From positions 1 through 44,582 of IMG/VR virus record IMGVR_UViG_3300031554_000002: a stretch of DNA of 44,582 nucleotides; one strand, written 5' to 3'. The notes under the pieces were generated by a model. The model did no database searches, was not told the origin of the DNA, and saw only the letters and a program-made list of their open reading frames with translations. This document shows, piece after piece, positions 22,557 through 29,269 of the stretch; positions within the stretch are counted from its first letter, which is position 1; every line of letters starts with the position of its first letter. Source of the DNA: a virus. The position numbers and the translations under genes were made by a program.

Positions 22557-22814
22557 ATGAGTGAAAAGGAGTTCCATCGGGGCAACCTTGATGATTGGGT
22601 GCCAGTGAAAGCAAAGGTATCATCCTCAGCCAGTGTCGTCTTTTCGCTGCGGTTCACGCCAGGGGAGCTAGATATACTGCGGCAGCGGGCAAAAGAGATC
22701 GGCACAACGATTTCTGGGCTGATCCGCTCAGCGGCACTTGAGAGCGACGCCAACTGGCCGCCTATCAAGACACAAGCTACATCGGCAAGGGTCACATGGG
22801 GAGGCCCAAGCTGA
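22557..22814 (+). CDS. Ribbon-helix-helix DNA-binding protein
   Basis: 85 residues. The central VVFSLRFTPGELDILRQRAKEIG followed by TTISGLIRSAALE is the RHH (CopG/Arc-type) pattern: one strand, then two helices with a hydrophobic turn. Such proteins bind DNA as dimers and usually repress. GAACGAAAGGAGCGAG upstream. A strong candidate for a repressor or accessory regulator; targets might be one of the dyads in this genome. Confidence 0.7.
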   Translation: MSEKEFHRGNLDDWVPVKAKVSSSASVVFSLRFTPGELDILRQRAKEIGTTISGLIRSAALESDANWPPIKTQATSARVTWGGPS

Positions 22815-23692
22815 CATGCCGGCGGCGCTGGCTTGCTGTGGCGTGTGTGGTGTTGGTGCTGGCTGGCGTCGTAAGTGGCGGGATACTAGAGGAGGAGCGC
22901 GATGGGCAAAATGCCAGTCTGGGTATGCCTGAAATGCAAGACGGTCAATTTCACGTGGGCCAAGTGCCCGAAGTGTGGGGCAAAGGCACCCTAGATGGAC
23001 GCCTTCCCCGTCCCACTGTGGATCGTATTGCTGGTCGTAGCGGCGATGCTATTGGGGTGGCTGGTAGCATTGCGATGGAGGCAGAGCAAGGAAGAGGCTT
23101 GGGAACGGGGTTGGGTGAGCGGCTTCAAGGCGGGGAAGACGCCGAGGCAAGACCTGCTGACTCTCAGCGAGATGAAGCGCCGCCGGAGGAGGACGTAGAT
23201 GAAGTTTCTAAAAGCCAAGGGGAAACTCCCTATTCGCACCTTCAAATGCCTGCGGGGGATGAGGTTGGAGAAGGCCGTCAAGGGGAGGTCGTAGATGGGG
23301 GAACACGAATACTGGCGCAGCCTAACCCAGGAAGCGGACAGGCGCAACAAGAAACCTTCTGGGCGCGAATCAGCCACTACTTCTGCATCGGGGATGCAAC
23401 GGGGGCCTATTGTCCCTGGGGAAGAGTTACGGCCAGCGGATTACAAGTGGGGCCAATGGTTGCTGCTTGCGAGCCTGCACTTCTTGGACGAAGCATTAGC
23501 GTGTCTGGACAAAGCTTCCTTTGCGCTGACACAGGCGGAGCAATTGGCCCAGGCATCATCGACATCTGGTGCTACTCGGCCTTCTGCTGGGATGAAGCTT
23601 GCACGGAAGCCTGTCCGGCACCGTGCGAGGAAATCCGCTACGGACCAGATGGCATCGGACACTGCTGGGCGCTAGTGGAGGTGCTGAGATGA
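22796..23692 (+). CDS. 3D-domain (double-psi beta-barrel) protein, paralogue 1; start uncertain
   Basis: An open frame of 298 codons. Residues 190-290 carry the 3D domain: YCPWGRVTASGLQVG, ISVSGQSFLCADTGGAIG and IIDIWC, where the Asp residues match the family's conserved aspartates. 3D domains occur in MltA-like and RlpA-like lytic or cell-wall proteins. The N-terminus (RRRWLAVACVVLVLAGVVSG) looks like a signal peptide, but this part overlaps small genes in another frame (22902-23294) that look real. If those are real, translation may begin at ATG 23247. A frame with this 3D tail is repeated at 23885. Confidence 0.6.
   Translation: MGRPKLTCRRRWLAVACVVLVLAGVVSGGILEEERDGQNASLGMPEMQDGQFHVGQVPEVWGKGTLDGRLPRPTVDRIAGRSGDAIGVAGSIAMEAEQGRGLGTGLGERLQGGEDAEARPADSQRDEAPPEEDVDEVSKSQGETPYSHLQMPAGDEVGEGRQGEVVDGGTRILAQPNPGSGQAQQETFWARISHYFCIGDATGAYCPWGRVTASGLQVGPMVAACEPALLGRSISVSGQSFLCADTGGAIGPGIIDIWCYSAFCWDEACTEACPAPCEEIRYGPDGIGHCWALVEVLR
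22902..22994 (+). CDS. 30-residue zinc-ribbon mini-protein
   Basis: ATG 22902 is preceded by GAGGAGGAGCGCG. The product reads CLKCK and CPKCG nine residues apart, a complete four-cysteine zinc knuckle in 30 residues. Its TAG (22992-22994) is directly followed by the next ATG in the same frame. Lies inside the frame of the 298-codon gene. Confidence 0.55.
   Translation: MGKMPVWVCLKCKTVNFTWAKCPKCGAKAP
22995..23198 (+). CDS. Small single-span membrane protein
   Basis: 67 residues: N-terminal membrane segment LWIVLLVVAAMLLGWLVAL, then a charged helix and WVSGFKAGKTPRQD, an arrangement very common in small phage membrane proteins of unknown role. Starts immediately after an in-frame TAG and ends at another TAG followed by ATG. 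Weak own ribosome-binding site; reinitiation is likely. Confidence 0.6.
   Translation: MDAFPVPLWIVLLVVAAMLLGWLVALRWRQSKEEAWERGWVSGFKAGKTPRQDLLTLSEMKRRRRRT
23199..23294 (+). CDS. 31-residue basic mini-protein
   Basis: ATG 23199 right after TAG, with CGGAGGAGGACGTAG upstream. Lys/Arg-rich (KAKGKLPIRTFKCLRGM). Ends at TAG 23292-23294, which abuts the next ATG; GGGGAGGTCGTAG is the ribosome-binding site for that gene. Too short for a family call. Confidence 0.4.
   Translation: MKFLKAKGKLPIRTFKCLRGMRLEKAVKGRS
23295..23675 (+). CDS. Frame overlapping the 3D gene; possible overprinted protein
   Basis: 126 codons in the same frame as the three mini-genes before it, starting MGEHEYWRSLTQEADRRN after GGGGAGGTCGTAG. 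The first 20 residues look like a normal soluble protein and the middle like a helix (ALACLDKASFALTQAEQL). It lies inside the 3D-domain coding region, whose own frame is better supported; the two may share the DNA, or this frame may be a shadow beyond its first residues. Confidence 0.35.
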   Translation: MGEHEYWRSLTQEADRRNKKPSGRESATTSASGMQRGPIVPGEELRPADYKWGQWLLLASLHFLDEALACLDKASFALTQAEQLAQASSTSGATRPSAGMKLARKPVRHRARKSATDQMASDTAGR

Positions 23693-23901
23693 GGAAATAC
23701 ACAGGGTGGATATATGATCGAACAGCCCCAACACCTGAGGAGTTTGTGGAGGATCTCAGATTCTCCTTTGTCGACTGTAGGACCGCGACACGTTGGGAGC
23801 GGCTCAGGCTAGCACTGGCCTTCTTCTTAACGCCCTTCACCGTTGTCCTGTTCGGACATTCCATAGCTGTGACACTTAAATGGTATGGTCCCAGGTCGTG
23901 A
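23689..23901 (+). CDS. Small membrane protein
   Basis: 70 residues from ATG 23689, coupled to the preceding gene (GTGGAGGTGCTGAGATGA). A hydrophobic segment (LALAFFLTPFTVVLFGHSIAV) near residues 42-62 and a charged N-terminus with TPEEFVEDL. Function unknown; one membrane span. Confidence 0.55.
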   Translation: MRKYTGWIYDRTAPTPEEFVEDLRFSFVDCRTATRWERLRLALAFFLTPFTVVLFGHSIAVTLKWYGPRS

Positions 23902-24262
23902 AGGGGAGGTCGTAGATGTCCTGGACGCAACAACCGTTGTTCAACCAGGGATCTTCTGGGCCGACATCACCTTCTACTCCTGCACCTGCACCACACCAGG
24001 ATGCACCCCCGAAGGTTATTGTGGGGCCACGGCGTCGAGAGTTCGGGTTGCCCCTGGGATGGTCGCTTGTTTTACTTACTGGCCGTTTACCACGAGGTTC
24101 AGAATATCAGGCGACCCTCTGGACAGGTGGTTGGTATGCACGGATAGGGGTTCAGCCGTGGTCAATCGCAACCATCTGGACGTGTTCTTTTGGACGGCTG
24201 AGGAAGGTTGGGCGTGGCTCCAAGAGGTCGGCACGAGGGCGGAAGTGGAGGTGCTGAGATGA
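23885..24262 (+). CDS. 3D-domain (double-psi beta-barrel) protein, paralogue 2
   Basis: 125 residues. FWADITFYSCTC, YCGATASRVRV, FRISGDPL, LVCTDRGSAVV and HLDVFF follow the same order as paralogue 1 (FWARI, TASG, ISVSG, CADTGG, IIDIW). Both copies begin with EGEVVD or QGEVVD on the string GGGGAGGTCGTAGATG and end VEVLR. No signal peptide here. It starts inside the end of the upstream membrane gene. Cell-wall or carbohydrate role by family; conserved aspartates are kept. Confidence 0.6.
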   Translation: MVPGREGEVVDVLDATTVVQPGIFWADITFYSCTCTTPGCTPEGYCGATASRVRVAPGMVACFTYWPFTTRFRISGDPLDRWLVCTDRGSAVVNRNHLDVFFWTAEEGWAWLQEVGTRAEVEVLR

Positions 24263-24426
24263 GTTGGGTAGATTTTATATTTGGAGTTTCGATGGGAGCT
24301 CTGGTGATGTGCGGACTGATTGTGATGGTGGGCTGCATTGTGGCTTCCATTGTCGATGCATGGAACAGGCTCAAGGCGCGGGTGAAAGCGCTAGAGGATG
24401 CTGCCCCTAAGGAGGAGCTGGAATGA
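24259..24426 (+). CDS. Small membrane protein
   Basis: 55 residues: hydrophobic segment GVSMGALVMCGLIVMVGCIVASIV, then a basic/charged helix (NRLKARVKALEDAAP). GGAGGTGCTGAG before the ATG, coupled to the 3D gene. Resembles spanin- or holin-like size but no lipobox. Function unknown. Confidence 0.55.
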   Translation: MSWVDFIFGVSMGALVMCGLIVMVGCIVASIVDAWNRLKARVKALEDAAPKEELE

Positions 24427-24599
24427 ATGAAAGTGAAGGACTACACAAGAAGGCAGACCGTCTCGCTGAGTTGGCTGATACCTTGCGACGAACCACAGAA
24501 GAAATAAGTCAAGTCCTCTTCGAGCAGGTTCGGGTTCTCCGCTACAATGCAGACTTAGCGCGGCGATCGGAGGAGCGGAAGCGCAATGCTGACCGGTAA
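24423..24599 (+). CDS. Small coiled-coil protein
   Basis: 58 residues: heptad-like helix KADRLAELADTLRRTTEEI followed by QVRVLRYNADLARRSEE. AAGGAGGAGCTGGA precedes the ATG, which overlaps the previous stop. Function unknown. Confidence 0.5.
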   Translation: MNESEGLHKKADRLAELADTLRRTTEEISQVLFEQVRVLRYNADLARRSEERKRNADR

Positions 24600-24743
24600 G
24601 TGGGTCTGGATCTGGAACCTGAAGAACTGCGACGGCGGCGACGAGAGTTTGAGCGGCTTCAAGAGGAGTTCGGCCTTGGTGCTGCCCCCAAGGAGGAGAG
24701 TGATGGAAGAGGCGCTGGAAACGGTAAGGGCCGAGATAGATAG
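24600..24743 (+). CDS. Possible 47-residue helical protein
   Basis: GTG 24600 follows the previous TAA with no gap. Encodes LEPEELRRRRREFERLQEEF, a strongly charged helix. It overlaps a second frame (24586 onward) and the start of the CPICGG gene; the ribosome-binding site is weak. Listed because the helix looks protein-like. Confidence 0.3.
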   Translation: MGLDLEPEELRRRRREFERLQEEFGLGAAPKEESDGRGAGNGKGRDR

Positions 24744-25020
24744 GGCGCTCAAATTGAGCTACTTTGAGATGGCCTGCACCTTCCACGTTCTGAGAGAGCG
24801 ACTCGCCGCAGACGGTGACATTGGTGCCGCCCTTTCTGCCCCCTGCCCCATCTGCGGGGGCAAGGAGCCGATAGCGCGAGGTTGGCTATACGGCATTAGC
24901 CGCGCCGATGGTGATGATGGTGCGAAGGAGATACTTGCTGCGACCTTCTCAAAGAAACAACCAGGCTGGGTTGAGGAGCTATCAGTCATCTTCCTGCCCG
25001 CCGAGGAGGAGGGATCATGA
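24703..25020 (+). CDS. CPICGG-family mini-protein, copy B
   Basis: 105 residues from ATG 24703 (AAGGAGGAGAGTG). Shares EEALE at the start, LSAPCPICGGKEP near residues 45-57 and the PAEEEGS ending with copies A and C; between them a different, longer helical segment is inserted. One CxxC only. Its stop overlaps copy C's start. Function unknown. Confidence 0.6.
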   Translation: MEEALETVRAEIDRALKLSYFEMACTFHVLRERLAADGDIGAALSAPCPICGGKEPIARGWLYGISRADGDDGAKEILAATFSKKQPGWVEELSVIFLPAEEEGS

Positions 25021-25298
25021 ACAAGGATGAGGCGCTGGAATATTTGAAAGAGCTTAAGGGGGTATGGCCTAGAGATTGGTCATTGGCACAGCTGGACAAA
25101 GCCATCGCAGCCCTTTCTGCCCCCTGCCCCATCTGCGGGGGGAGGGAGCCGAAAGCGAATATGGTGGTTAGAGTTCCCAACCCAGAAGCACCAGCCAGAG
25201 TTGAATCCAGCCTCAACATTTTGTGGGGGGCGTGGCCCTCTATTGAACCTGGGGAACTTGTGCGCGTCCTCATCCTGCCCGCCGAGGAGGAGCCATGA
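25017..25298 (+). CDS. CPICGG-family mini-protein, copy C
   Basis: 93 residues. The first half is nearly identical, in DNA as well as protein, to copy A (19987), while the second half (VESSLNILWGAWP) differs. Ends PAEEEP. ATGA-coupled to copy B. The sharp change from near identity to no similarity at the CPICGG end suggests recombination of a module. Confidence 0.6.
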   Translation: MNKDEALEYLKELKGVWPRDWSLAQLDKAIAALSAPCPICGGREPKANMVVRVPNPEAPARVESSLNILWGAWPSIEPGELVRVLILPAEEEP

Positions 25299-25474
25299 GT
25301 GACCTAAACTGCAAGATGATGGTTTACGTCAGGGACACCTACCGTCGGACAGGGCGCGGGCCATCTGGCTTTGAATTGCACTACGAGCGTCGGCAATGCA
25401 AACGAAAGGCCCAGCCCAACGGCTACTGCTGGCAGCATCAGAGAGAAGTGGAGAGGGAGAAGAGCCATGAGTGA
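25295..25474 (+). CDS. Small cysteine-rich protein
   Basis: 59 residues. LNCKM, RRQCKRKAQPNGYCWQH: a C...C...CxxH zinc site like that of the minus-strand gene at 27156. GAGGAGGAGCC precedes the ATG. Its last codons overlap the endolysin start. Function unknown. Confidence 0.5.
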   Translation: MSDLNCKMMVYVRDTYRRTGRGPSGFELHYERRQCKRKAQPNGYCWQHQREVEREKSHE

Positions 25475-26285
25475 CCTAATCCGCGCGCTCGATCTCTCCG
25501 TCTACTCTGGCCCCACGTCGGCCAAGTGGATGCGTGACCGCTACGCTGAGGGCTGGCGATTGGCGGTCATCGGATCATGGCACGGTAACTCGACCAACCC
25601 CTACGTCCGTGACCAGATGGGTTACGCGCGCACCGCAGGGATGAAGATTGCCACCTACATCGCGCTGAGTTCATGGCATTCTGGCGACGAACAAGTGCAG
25701 GAGGCGCGATACGCCATTGGAGACTACTGGCCTGAGTTGGAGTTCGTGGCGCTGGACATGGAGTTGCCTGGGCTACTGGCGATAGACCTTGTTGATGCCT
25801 TGCGTGAGGTAGGCTCATCGCCTAGACCCATCATCTACAGCGGCTATTGGTGGTGGACACCGTGGGCCAGGGATCATATAAGCAGTTTGTGGCGCGATAT
25901 CCCTGCCTGGGTCGCCTACTACGACGGGTTAGCCCAAATGTCCTCGTCTACACCAACGGGGATTCACATGAACGCACTTAGGCCCCTCACTGGCCTTGGC
26001 CCCATCATCGGGAAGCAGTATGCAGGGACAACGATCATTGACGGGGTAGCTGTGGACCTGAACGTATTTGACGCATCATTTCTGAAGGAGGACGACATGG
26101 ACGAAGCACGACTTACAGAGATAGAACGTGCCATCCTAGCCGAACGCGAGAAGCAGGACATCCGGGCCGACACCGAGGCTTTCATAGCCAGCTTCGGCAA
26201 GCCCGACGCCGAGCACGACGCGGCTTTCCGCCGTCTATACGAGCGGCACATCCAATGGCGGGTAGCAGGCAAGACTTGGCGTTGA
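25467..26285 (+). CDS. Endolysin, GH25/DUF1906-like glycoside hydrolase
   Basis: 272 residues from ATG 25467, GAGAAGAGCC upstream. The N-terminal 200 residues follow the GH25-type TIM barrel: ALDLSVYSG with Asp9, VIGSWHG, FVALDMEL with Asp97-x-Glu99 as the probable catalytic pair, PIIYSGYWWW, and QYAGTTIIDGVAVDLNVFD. These enzymes cleave peptidoglycan glycan chains between MurNAc and GlcNAc. Residues 205-272 are a charged helical tail that might bind the wall. No signal peptide, so release through a holin is expected. Confidence 0.75.
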   Translation: MSDLIRALDLSVYSGPTSAKWMRDRYAEGWRLAVIGSWHGNSTNPYVRDQMGYARTAGMKIATYIALSSWHSGDEQVQEARYAIGDYWPELEFVALDMELPGLLAIDLVDALREVGSSPRPIIYSGYWWWTPWARDHISSLWRDIPAWVAYYDGLAQMSSSTPTGIHMNALRPLTGLGPIIGKQYAGTTIIDGVAVDLNVFDASFLKEDDMDEARLTEIERAILAEREKQDIRADTEAFIASFGKPDAEHDAAFRRLYERHIQWRVAGKTWR

Positions 26286-26360
26286 CTGCAACCGTTGCAG
26301 TAAGGGGCTTAGGGTGAAATACCACGAGGGCGGACGCGCCGGGGCTGAGCAGGGAGCGCT

Positions 26361-26600
26361 GTGGTAGCCTGCATTCACCATTGGGTCTTACCCGAACCAG
26401 ACGGCCCGACGTGTGTTGGTGTCTGCAAGAAATGTGGCGCTCGCAAGACGTTCTCCAATTCAACCCCTGATGCGCTGGACAAGGTTTACGCGCGTAACTA
26501 TGGGGCCAAAAATGTCGGGCGGCGTCGCAAGCAAAAGGACGGCGCTCACAAGTTCAGGCCGATGGCGCTAAGGCCCAAGACTGTATGCGTAGAGCGATAG
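26361..26600 (+). CDS. Small zinc-ribbon protein
   Basis: 79 residues from GTG 26361 (GCAGGGAGCGCT upstream). ACIHHW and CVGVCKKCG form a mixed His/Cys zinc site within residues 1-28; the tail is basic (RRRKQKDG). A short 75-base gap before it holds a CTGCAA-CCG-TTGCAG stem. Function unknown. Confidence 0.55.
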   Translation: MVACIHHWVLPEPDGPTCVGVCKKCGARKTFSNSTPDALDKVYARNYGAKNVGRRRKQKDGAHKFRPMALRPKTVCVER

Positions 26601-26608
26601 GAGGCTCT

Positions 26609-26947
26609 ATGGACACTGAGACGAAGCCATTGTGGGCAACGACGCGGGAGGCGATGGGGAGGGTGTGGACTATTGGGTTATATGCCGATGATTTGCACAT
26701 GAGGGGGAACGAAACCAGCGCGGGTCGTGTATGGCATATGAAGCAGAACATCGCCATCAATGCGGCCTCGCCTTGTGACGGGCGGGACGAATCTCTCTTG
26801 CATGAGATAGTTCATGTTGCTGATGATTCTCTGGGTCTGGCCCTGGACGAAAGAGCTACAACGGAAATTGCCTCGGTTCTCTATGCCCTGCTGCGCGGCT
26901 TCGGTTTGTGGAAAGAGTTCCCCTGGCCTGACAGCAAGAGGCGTTGA
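26609..26947 (+). CDS. HExxH zinc metallopeptidase-like protein
   Basis: 112 residues from ATG 26609 with ATAGGAGGCTCT. H65-E-I-V-H69 is the metalloprotease signature, with downstream Glu81/Glu86 (DERATTEIASV) as the third ligand candidate, and the fold pattern YALLRGFGLW of small phage peptidases related to SprT/ImmA. Substrate unknown; ImmA-type enzymes cut phage repressors, but no partner repressor gene is adjacent. Last gene of the plus-strand accessory operon. Confidence 0.65.
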   Translation: MDTETKPLWATTREAMGRVWTIGLYADDLHMRGNETSAGRVWHMKQNIAINAASPCDGRDESLLHEIVHVADDSLGLALDERATTEIASVLYALLRGFGLWKEFPWPDSKRR

Positions 26948-26973
26948 AGGCGGCGTCGGGCTAGCGCCTCTTT
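26936..26973. terminator. Terminator-like hairpin between converging operons
   Basis: AAGAGGCG (26936-26943) pairs with CGCCTCTT (26965-26972) around 21 bases, followed by TTAGG. It covers the ends of the peptidase gene and of the minus-strand membrane gene and could stop transcription from both sides. Confidence 0.45.
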
Positions 26974-27113
26974 AGGTATGTGATAATCTCTCCCAGAGAG
27001 GCTAGAATCTGGCCGTCTACCTCATGCAAGAGTCTATGGACGCGCATATTCTCCCATTCGAGCCAGAGAACCAACGCGGCGAGTGCAATTATGAATCCCA
27101 GCAGGATTAGCAT
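26961..27113 (-). CDS. Small membrane protein (last of minus-strand block)
   Basis: 50 residues: one membrane span (MLILLGFIIALAALVLWLEW) and a C-terminal charged helix with HEVDGQILASLGEI. ATAAAGGAGAGAGAGAA is a good ribosome-binding site of the shared type. Too short for family assignment; size and layout recall holin-like or phage accessory membrane proteins. Confidence 0.6.
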   Translation of the reverse strand: MLILLGFIIALAALVLWLEWENMRVHRLLHEVDGQILASLGEIITYLKRR

Positions 27114-27155
27114 TTCTCTCTCTCCTTTATCGGACGCTTACTCGCCTCTCTGCGG

Positions 27156-27512
27156 CTACCGCCACCACCCAAAGCCAGCGGACAGTATCTCATCCACTAG
27201 GGCTGCTGCTGGCGCTTCGGCTGTGGTAGCCATGACCCGCTTGGTGAACTCGGTCCTTCGTCGCGCTCGCTTTCTCTCTTTCTGCGCTCGTTCTTCAGCC
27301 CACTTCTTGTTGCGGGCTTCACGGCGTTCGTTGACGCGCACTGGATCGTGCGTCTTGCAATATAGCCACCCATTGCGTTCGGCGGTCGCTCCTTTTTGGC
27401 ATTGGTGATCCCACATACGTTCGCCAAAGACGGTTTCTTGGCATCCGTAGCGAACCTTGCCCGCTCTCCAATCTTCCAGTTCCTTCTCTGTGTGCTTCTT
27501 CTTGTCGTGCAT
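27156..27512 (-). CDS. Basic zinc-binding protein
   Basis: 118 residues. YGCQE, HQCQKGA and LYCKTHDP form a C-C-C-H zinc pattern in residues 20-55, similar to the plus-strand gene at 25295. The rest is a highly Arg/Glu-rich helix (RKRARRRTEFTKRV). CATAAAGGAGAGAG upstream. Function unknown; nucleic-acid binding possible. Confidence 0.55.
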   Translation of the reverse strand: MHDKKKHTEKELEDWRAGKVRYGCQETVFGERMWDHQCQKGATAERNGWLYCKTHDPVRVNERREARNKKWAEERAQKERKRARRRTEFTKRVMATTAEAPAAALVDEILSAGFGWWR

Positions 27513-27521
27513 CTCTCTCCT

Positions 27522-27719
27522 TTATGCGTCAGGGTGTGACGTGGATTCTCTTTCTTTCAGGCCAAGAATGGCGATGGGCAGGCAGCCTGGGCAGACTATG
27601 CGTCCTGGGCCTTCGCCCTTGTAGTTCGGTGTTCCGTGGTGGGTGTGTTGCCCGCAAAGGCAGCAGTCGCCCCCAACGCCGCCAGATATGGTGTTCTCCT
27701 TCTTTGCATTAGGCTTCAT
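27522..27719 (-). CDS. Small zinc-finger protein
   Basis: 65 residues. CCLCGQHTHHG and CPGCLP give a CxxC...CxxC site with extra His (residues 20-48). Its start overlaps the end of the gene upstream in transcription (ATGA). CTGAAGGAGAGAGAGAA is the ribosome-binding site. Function unknown. Confidence 0.55.
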   Translation of the reverse strand: MKPNAKKENTISGGVGGDCCLCGQHTHHGTPNYKGEGPGRIVCPGCLPIAILGLKERESTSHPDA

Positions 27720-27850
27720 TTCTCTCTCTCCTTCAGGACTTGCTCAATCTCCTTGACTCTCCTAAGCAGCGCCTTCTTGCGCTCCTGTAGGTACTTATTG
27801 GATTTCTTTCGGATTTGGTTCAACCTTTGCTGCTCTGGGTTAAGTGGCAT
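27716..27850 (-). CDS. 44-residue coiled-coil protein
   Basis: Reads MPLNPEQQRLNQIRKKSNK and then ALLRRVKEIEQVLKERE, a basic helix followed by a heptad repeat. GGGAGAGAGGAA precedes the ATG. Stop TGA overlaps the next ATG. Function unknown. Confidence 0.5.
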   Translation of the reverse strand: MPLNPEQQRLNQIRKKSNKYLQERKKALLRRVKEIEQVLKEREK

Positions 27851-27878
27851 TTCCTCTCTCCCTTCTGCCCTTACGGGC

Positions 27879-28133
27879 TTACAGCCGCCCAAGTTCTCTT
27901 CCCAGCTTATCTAGGAGCTTGCGCATTTCGGGCGAGCTTATGTCCTGGCTTGGCTTCTTGCTCTCTGCTCGCTGGGCGTCGATTATCTGCTGGATTAGCG
28001 CGGGGCTGTAGCCTCGGCGGGCGTGGAACCTGCCCAGCCGCTCCCACAGCGCCGTGGCACCGTCAGGATGAGCGAGCATGGTATCAGGCATCGCCTTCGC
28101 CCGTTCGCATAACTTGAGGTATGCAGGCAGCAT
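27879..28133 (-). CDS. Small helical protein
   Basis: 84 residues, helices KLCERAKAMPDTMLAH and FHARRGYSPALIQQIIDAQR; the basic C-terminus ends RKLLDKLGRELGRL. GCAGAAGGGAGAGAA upstream. No motif recognised. Confidence 0.5.
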   Translation of the reverse strand: MLPAYLKLCERAKAMPDTMLAHPDGATALWERLGRFHARRGYSPALIQQIIDAQRAESKKPSQDISSPEMRKLLDKLGRELGRL

Positions 28134-28166
28134 TTCTCTCCCTTCTGCGTTACTACGCGTAACGCG

Positions 28167-28379
28167 CTATGCGTTGGCTGCAATGATGGCTGCAACCTCG
28201 TCTAGTTCGTCTATCTCGTCGTTGGCCGTTCTATTGTTCAGCCGTTCTAGTATCCCATCGCACACAGCGAAGGATTCAGGGCCGATGAGCATCCGCTGTT
28301 GGAGCGTATCAACCAGGCACCAGTAGCCCCCTGGGTCAGTTGGCCCGCCCCACTTTTCGACCTTGTATCGCTCGCCCAT
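28167..28379 (-). CDS. Small hypothetical protein
   Basis: 70 residues from ATG at 28379, chosen for AGGAGGGACAGAG. GYWCLVDTLQQRMLIGPE then an acidic helix (NDEIDELDEVAAII). This beta-then-helix layout is common among small phage proteins. Function unknown. Confidence 0.5.
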   Translation of the reverse strand: MGERYKVEKWGGPTDPGGYWCLVDTLQQRMLIGPESFAVCDGILERLNNRTANDEIDELDEVAAIIAANA

Positions 28380-28465
28380 CTCTCTGTCCCTCCTGTCCGT
28401 CTGCCTCTTCAGCATTGGGCGACGAACCCCAATGGACGCCCTTGCGGGCGTTTCGGCGCTAGAAG

Positions 28466-28717
28466 CTAATGCGGGAGGGCATCTAGCCATGCGTTGTGGT
28501 CGTCGAAGACGCGCCCACAATCGGTACAGCGAAGCTGTCCAGGCTTTAGCCCTCGGGCCTCAGGGTAATGGGCTATTCCATCGTCGCCCATGCCCACAAC
28601 GCTGCCATGCGTGCAGACGCCCTGGCGCTTTAGGGCAGCCAGCCTTGCGCCCATGCGCTCGAATTCGGCCTGCTCGATGTCGGCATCCTGTATGATGGCT
28701 TCTGGGTCATAGTTCAC
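28466..28717 (-). CDS. Small zinc-binding protein
   Basis: 83 residues from GTG at 28717, chosen because AAGGAGGGACGAA precedes it. Acidic helix, then CTHGSV and LRCTDCGRVF, a likely zinc site, ending in a short hydrophobic stretch. Function unknown. Confidence 0.5.
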   Translation of the reverse strand: MNYDPEAIIQDADIEQAEFERMGARLAALKRQGVCTHGSVVGMGDDGIAHYPEARGLKPGQLRCTDCGRVFDDHNAWLDALPH

Positions 28718-28794
28718 TTCGTCCCTCCTTGCTATGCTTCCTGTCCCTCTCACAGCCCACCATTCACTGATGAGCTGTGGGTGGGCGATAGAAG

Positions 28795-29043
28795 CTAGGA
28801 CTGGCCGTATCCCATGTCGTCATGCCAGCAGCGATGGCAGAGCATTGCGTAGGCCGTTGCCTTGAATCCCTCCTCTTCTGCCTGTATGCGCCGCCGCTTG
28901 ATTTCGGATGGCGGCTCGTCTTGGCGCTCGACTGTCTTCTGGTCGCGCCCGCAGCGTTCGCAAACCCTTGTCATCTCCTTCCTCCTTTTTTGTTGGTATT
29001 CTCTACGGAGAATGGCTGCGTTCTCTACCCAAGGATTTGCCAC
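28795..29043 (-). CDS. Small zinc-binding protein with two possible starts
   Basis: 82 residues from GTG 29043 (GTAGGAGGGAAAAGG upstream), or 59 from ATG 28974 (AAAGGAGGAAGGAG). CERCGRD and CHRCWHDD form two CxxC knuckles. Both starts have good ribosome-binding sites, so two isoforms are possible. Confidence 0.5.
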   Translation of the reverse strand: MANPWVENAAILRREYQQKRRKEMTRVCERCGRDQKTVERQDEPPSEIKRRRIQAEEEGFKATAYAMLCHRCWHDDMGYGQS

Positions 29044-29066
29044 CCCTTTTCCCTCCTACTCTATCG

Positions 29067-29243
29067 TCATGCCTTGACTGACTTTTCGTGTTCCCGGCAG
29101 CCAATGTCGGTGATGTCTTCTAGGATGCGCTCGCAGGCCCGGATGTAGCCATGCCAGTAAGACCATACCGGCCCAGCTTCCACTGTCTCTTGTTGCTGCC
29201 GGGCAACTCCTAGCTTTTGTTCTATCCTCTGTCGCAATTCCAT
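29067..29243 (-). CDS. First gene of minus-strand block; small helical protein
   Basis: 58 residues (MELRQRIEQKLGVARQQQE, then WSYWHGYIRACERILEDI). This frame was preferred over a competing one at 29280 because its product is protein-like and the competing one is Arg/His/Trp noise. GAGAAGGGGGGTT upstream is a weak site. A minus-strand promoter candidate lies at 29270-29300. Confidence 0.5.
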   Translation of the reverse strand: MELRQRIEQKLGVARQQQETVEAGPVWSYWHGYIRACERILEDITDIGCREHEKSVKA

Positions 29244-29269
29244 TCCAGTAACCCCCCTTCTCTCTATAT

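Noticed and set aside
23916-24257. Frame starting MSWTQQPLF with a good ribosome-binding site
   Set aside because: It lies wholly within the 3D-domain gene at 23885, becomes Trp/Arg/Gly noise after about 45 residues, and the 3D frame has the better family support; mentioned only in the findings.
27521-29043. CRISPR-like repeated TTTCTCTCTCTCC strings
   Set aside because: They are the reverse complement of ribosome-binding sites (GGAGAGAGA) before each minus-strand gene and are unevenly spaced, so this is not a CRISPR array.
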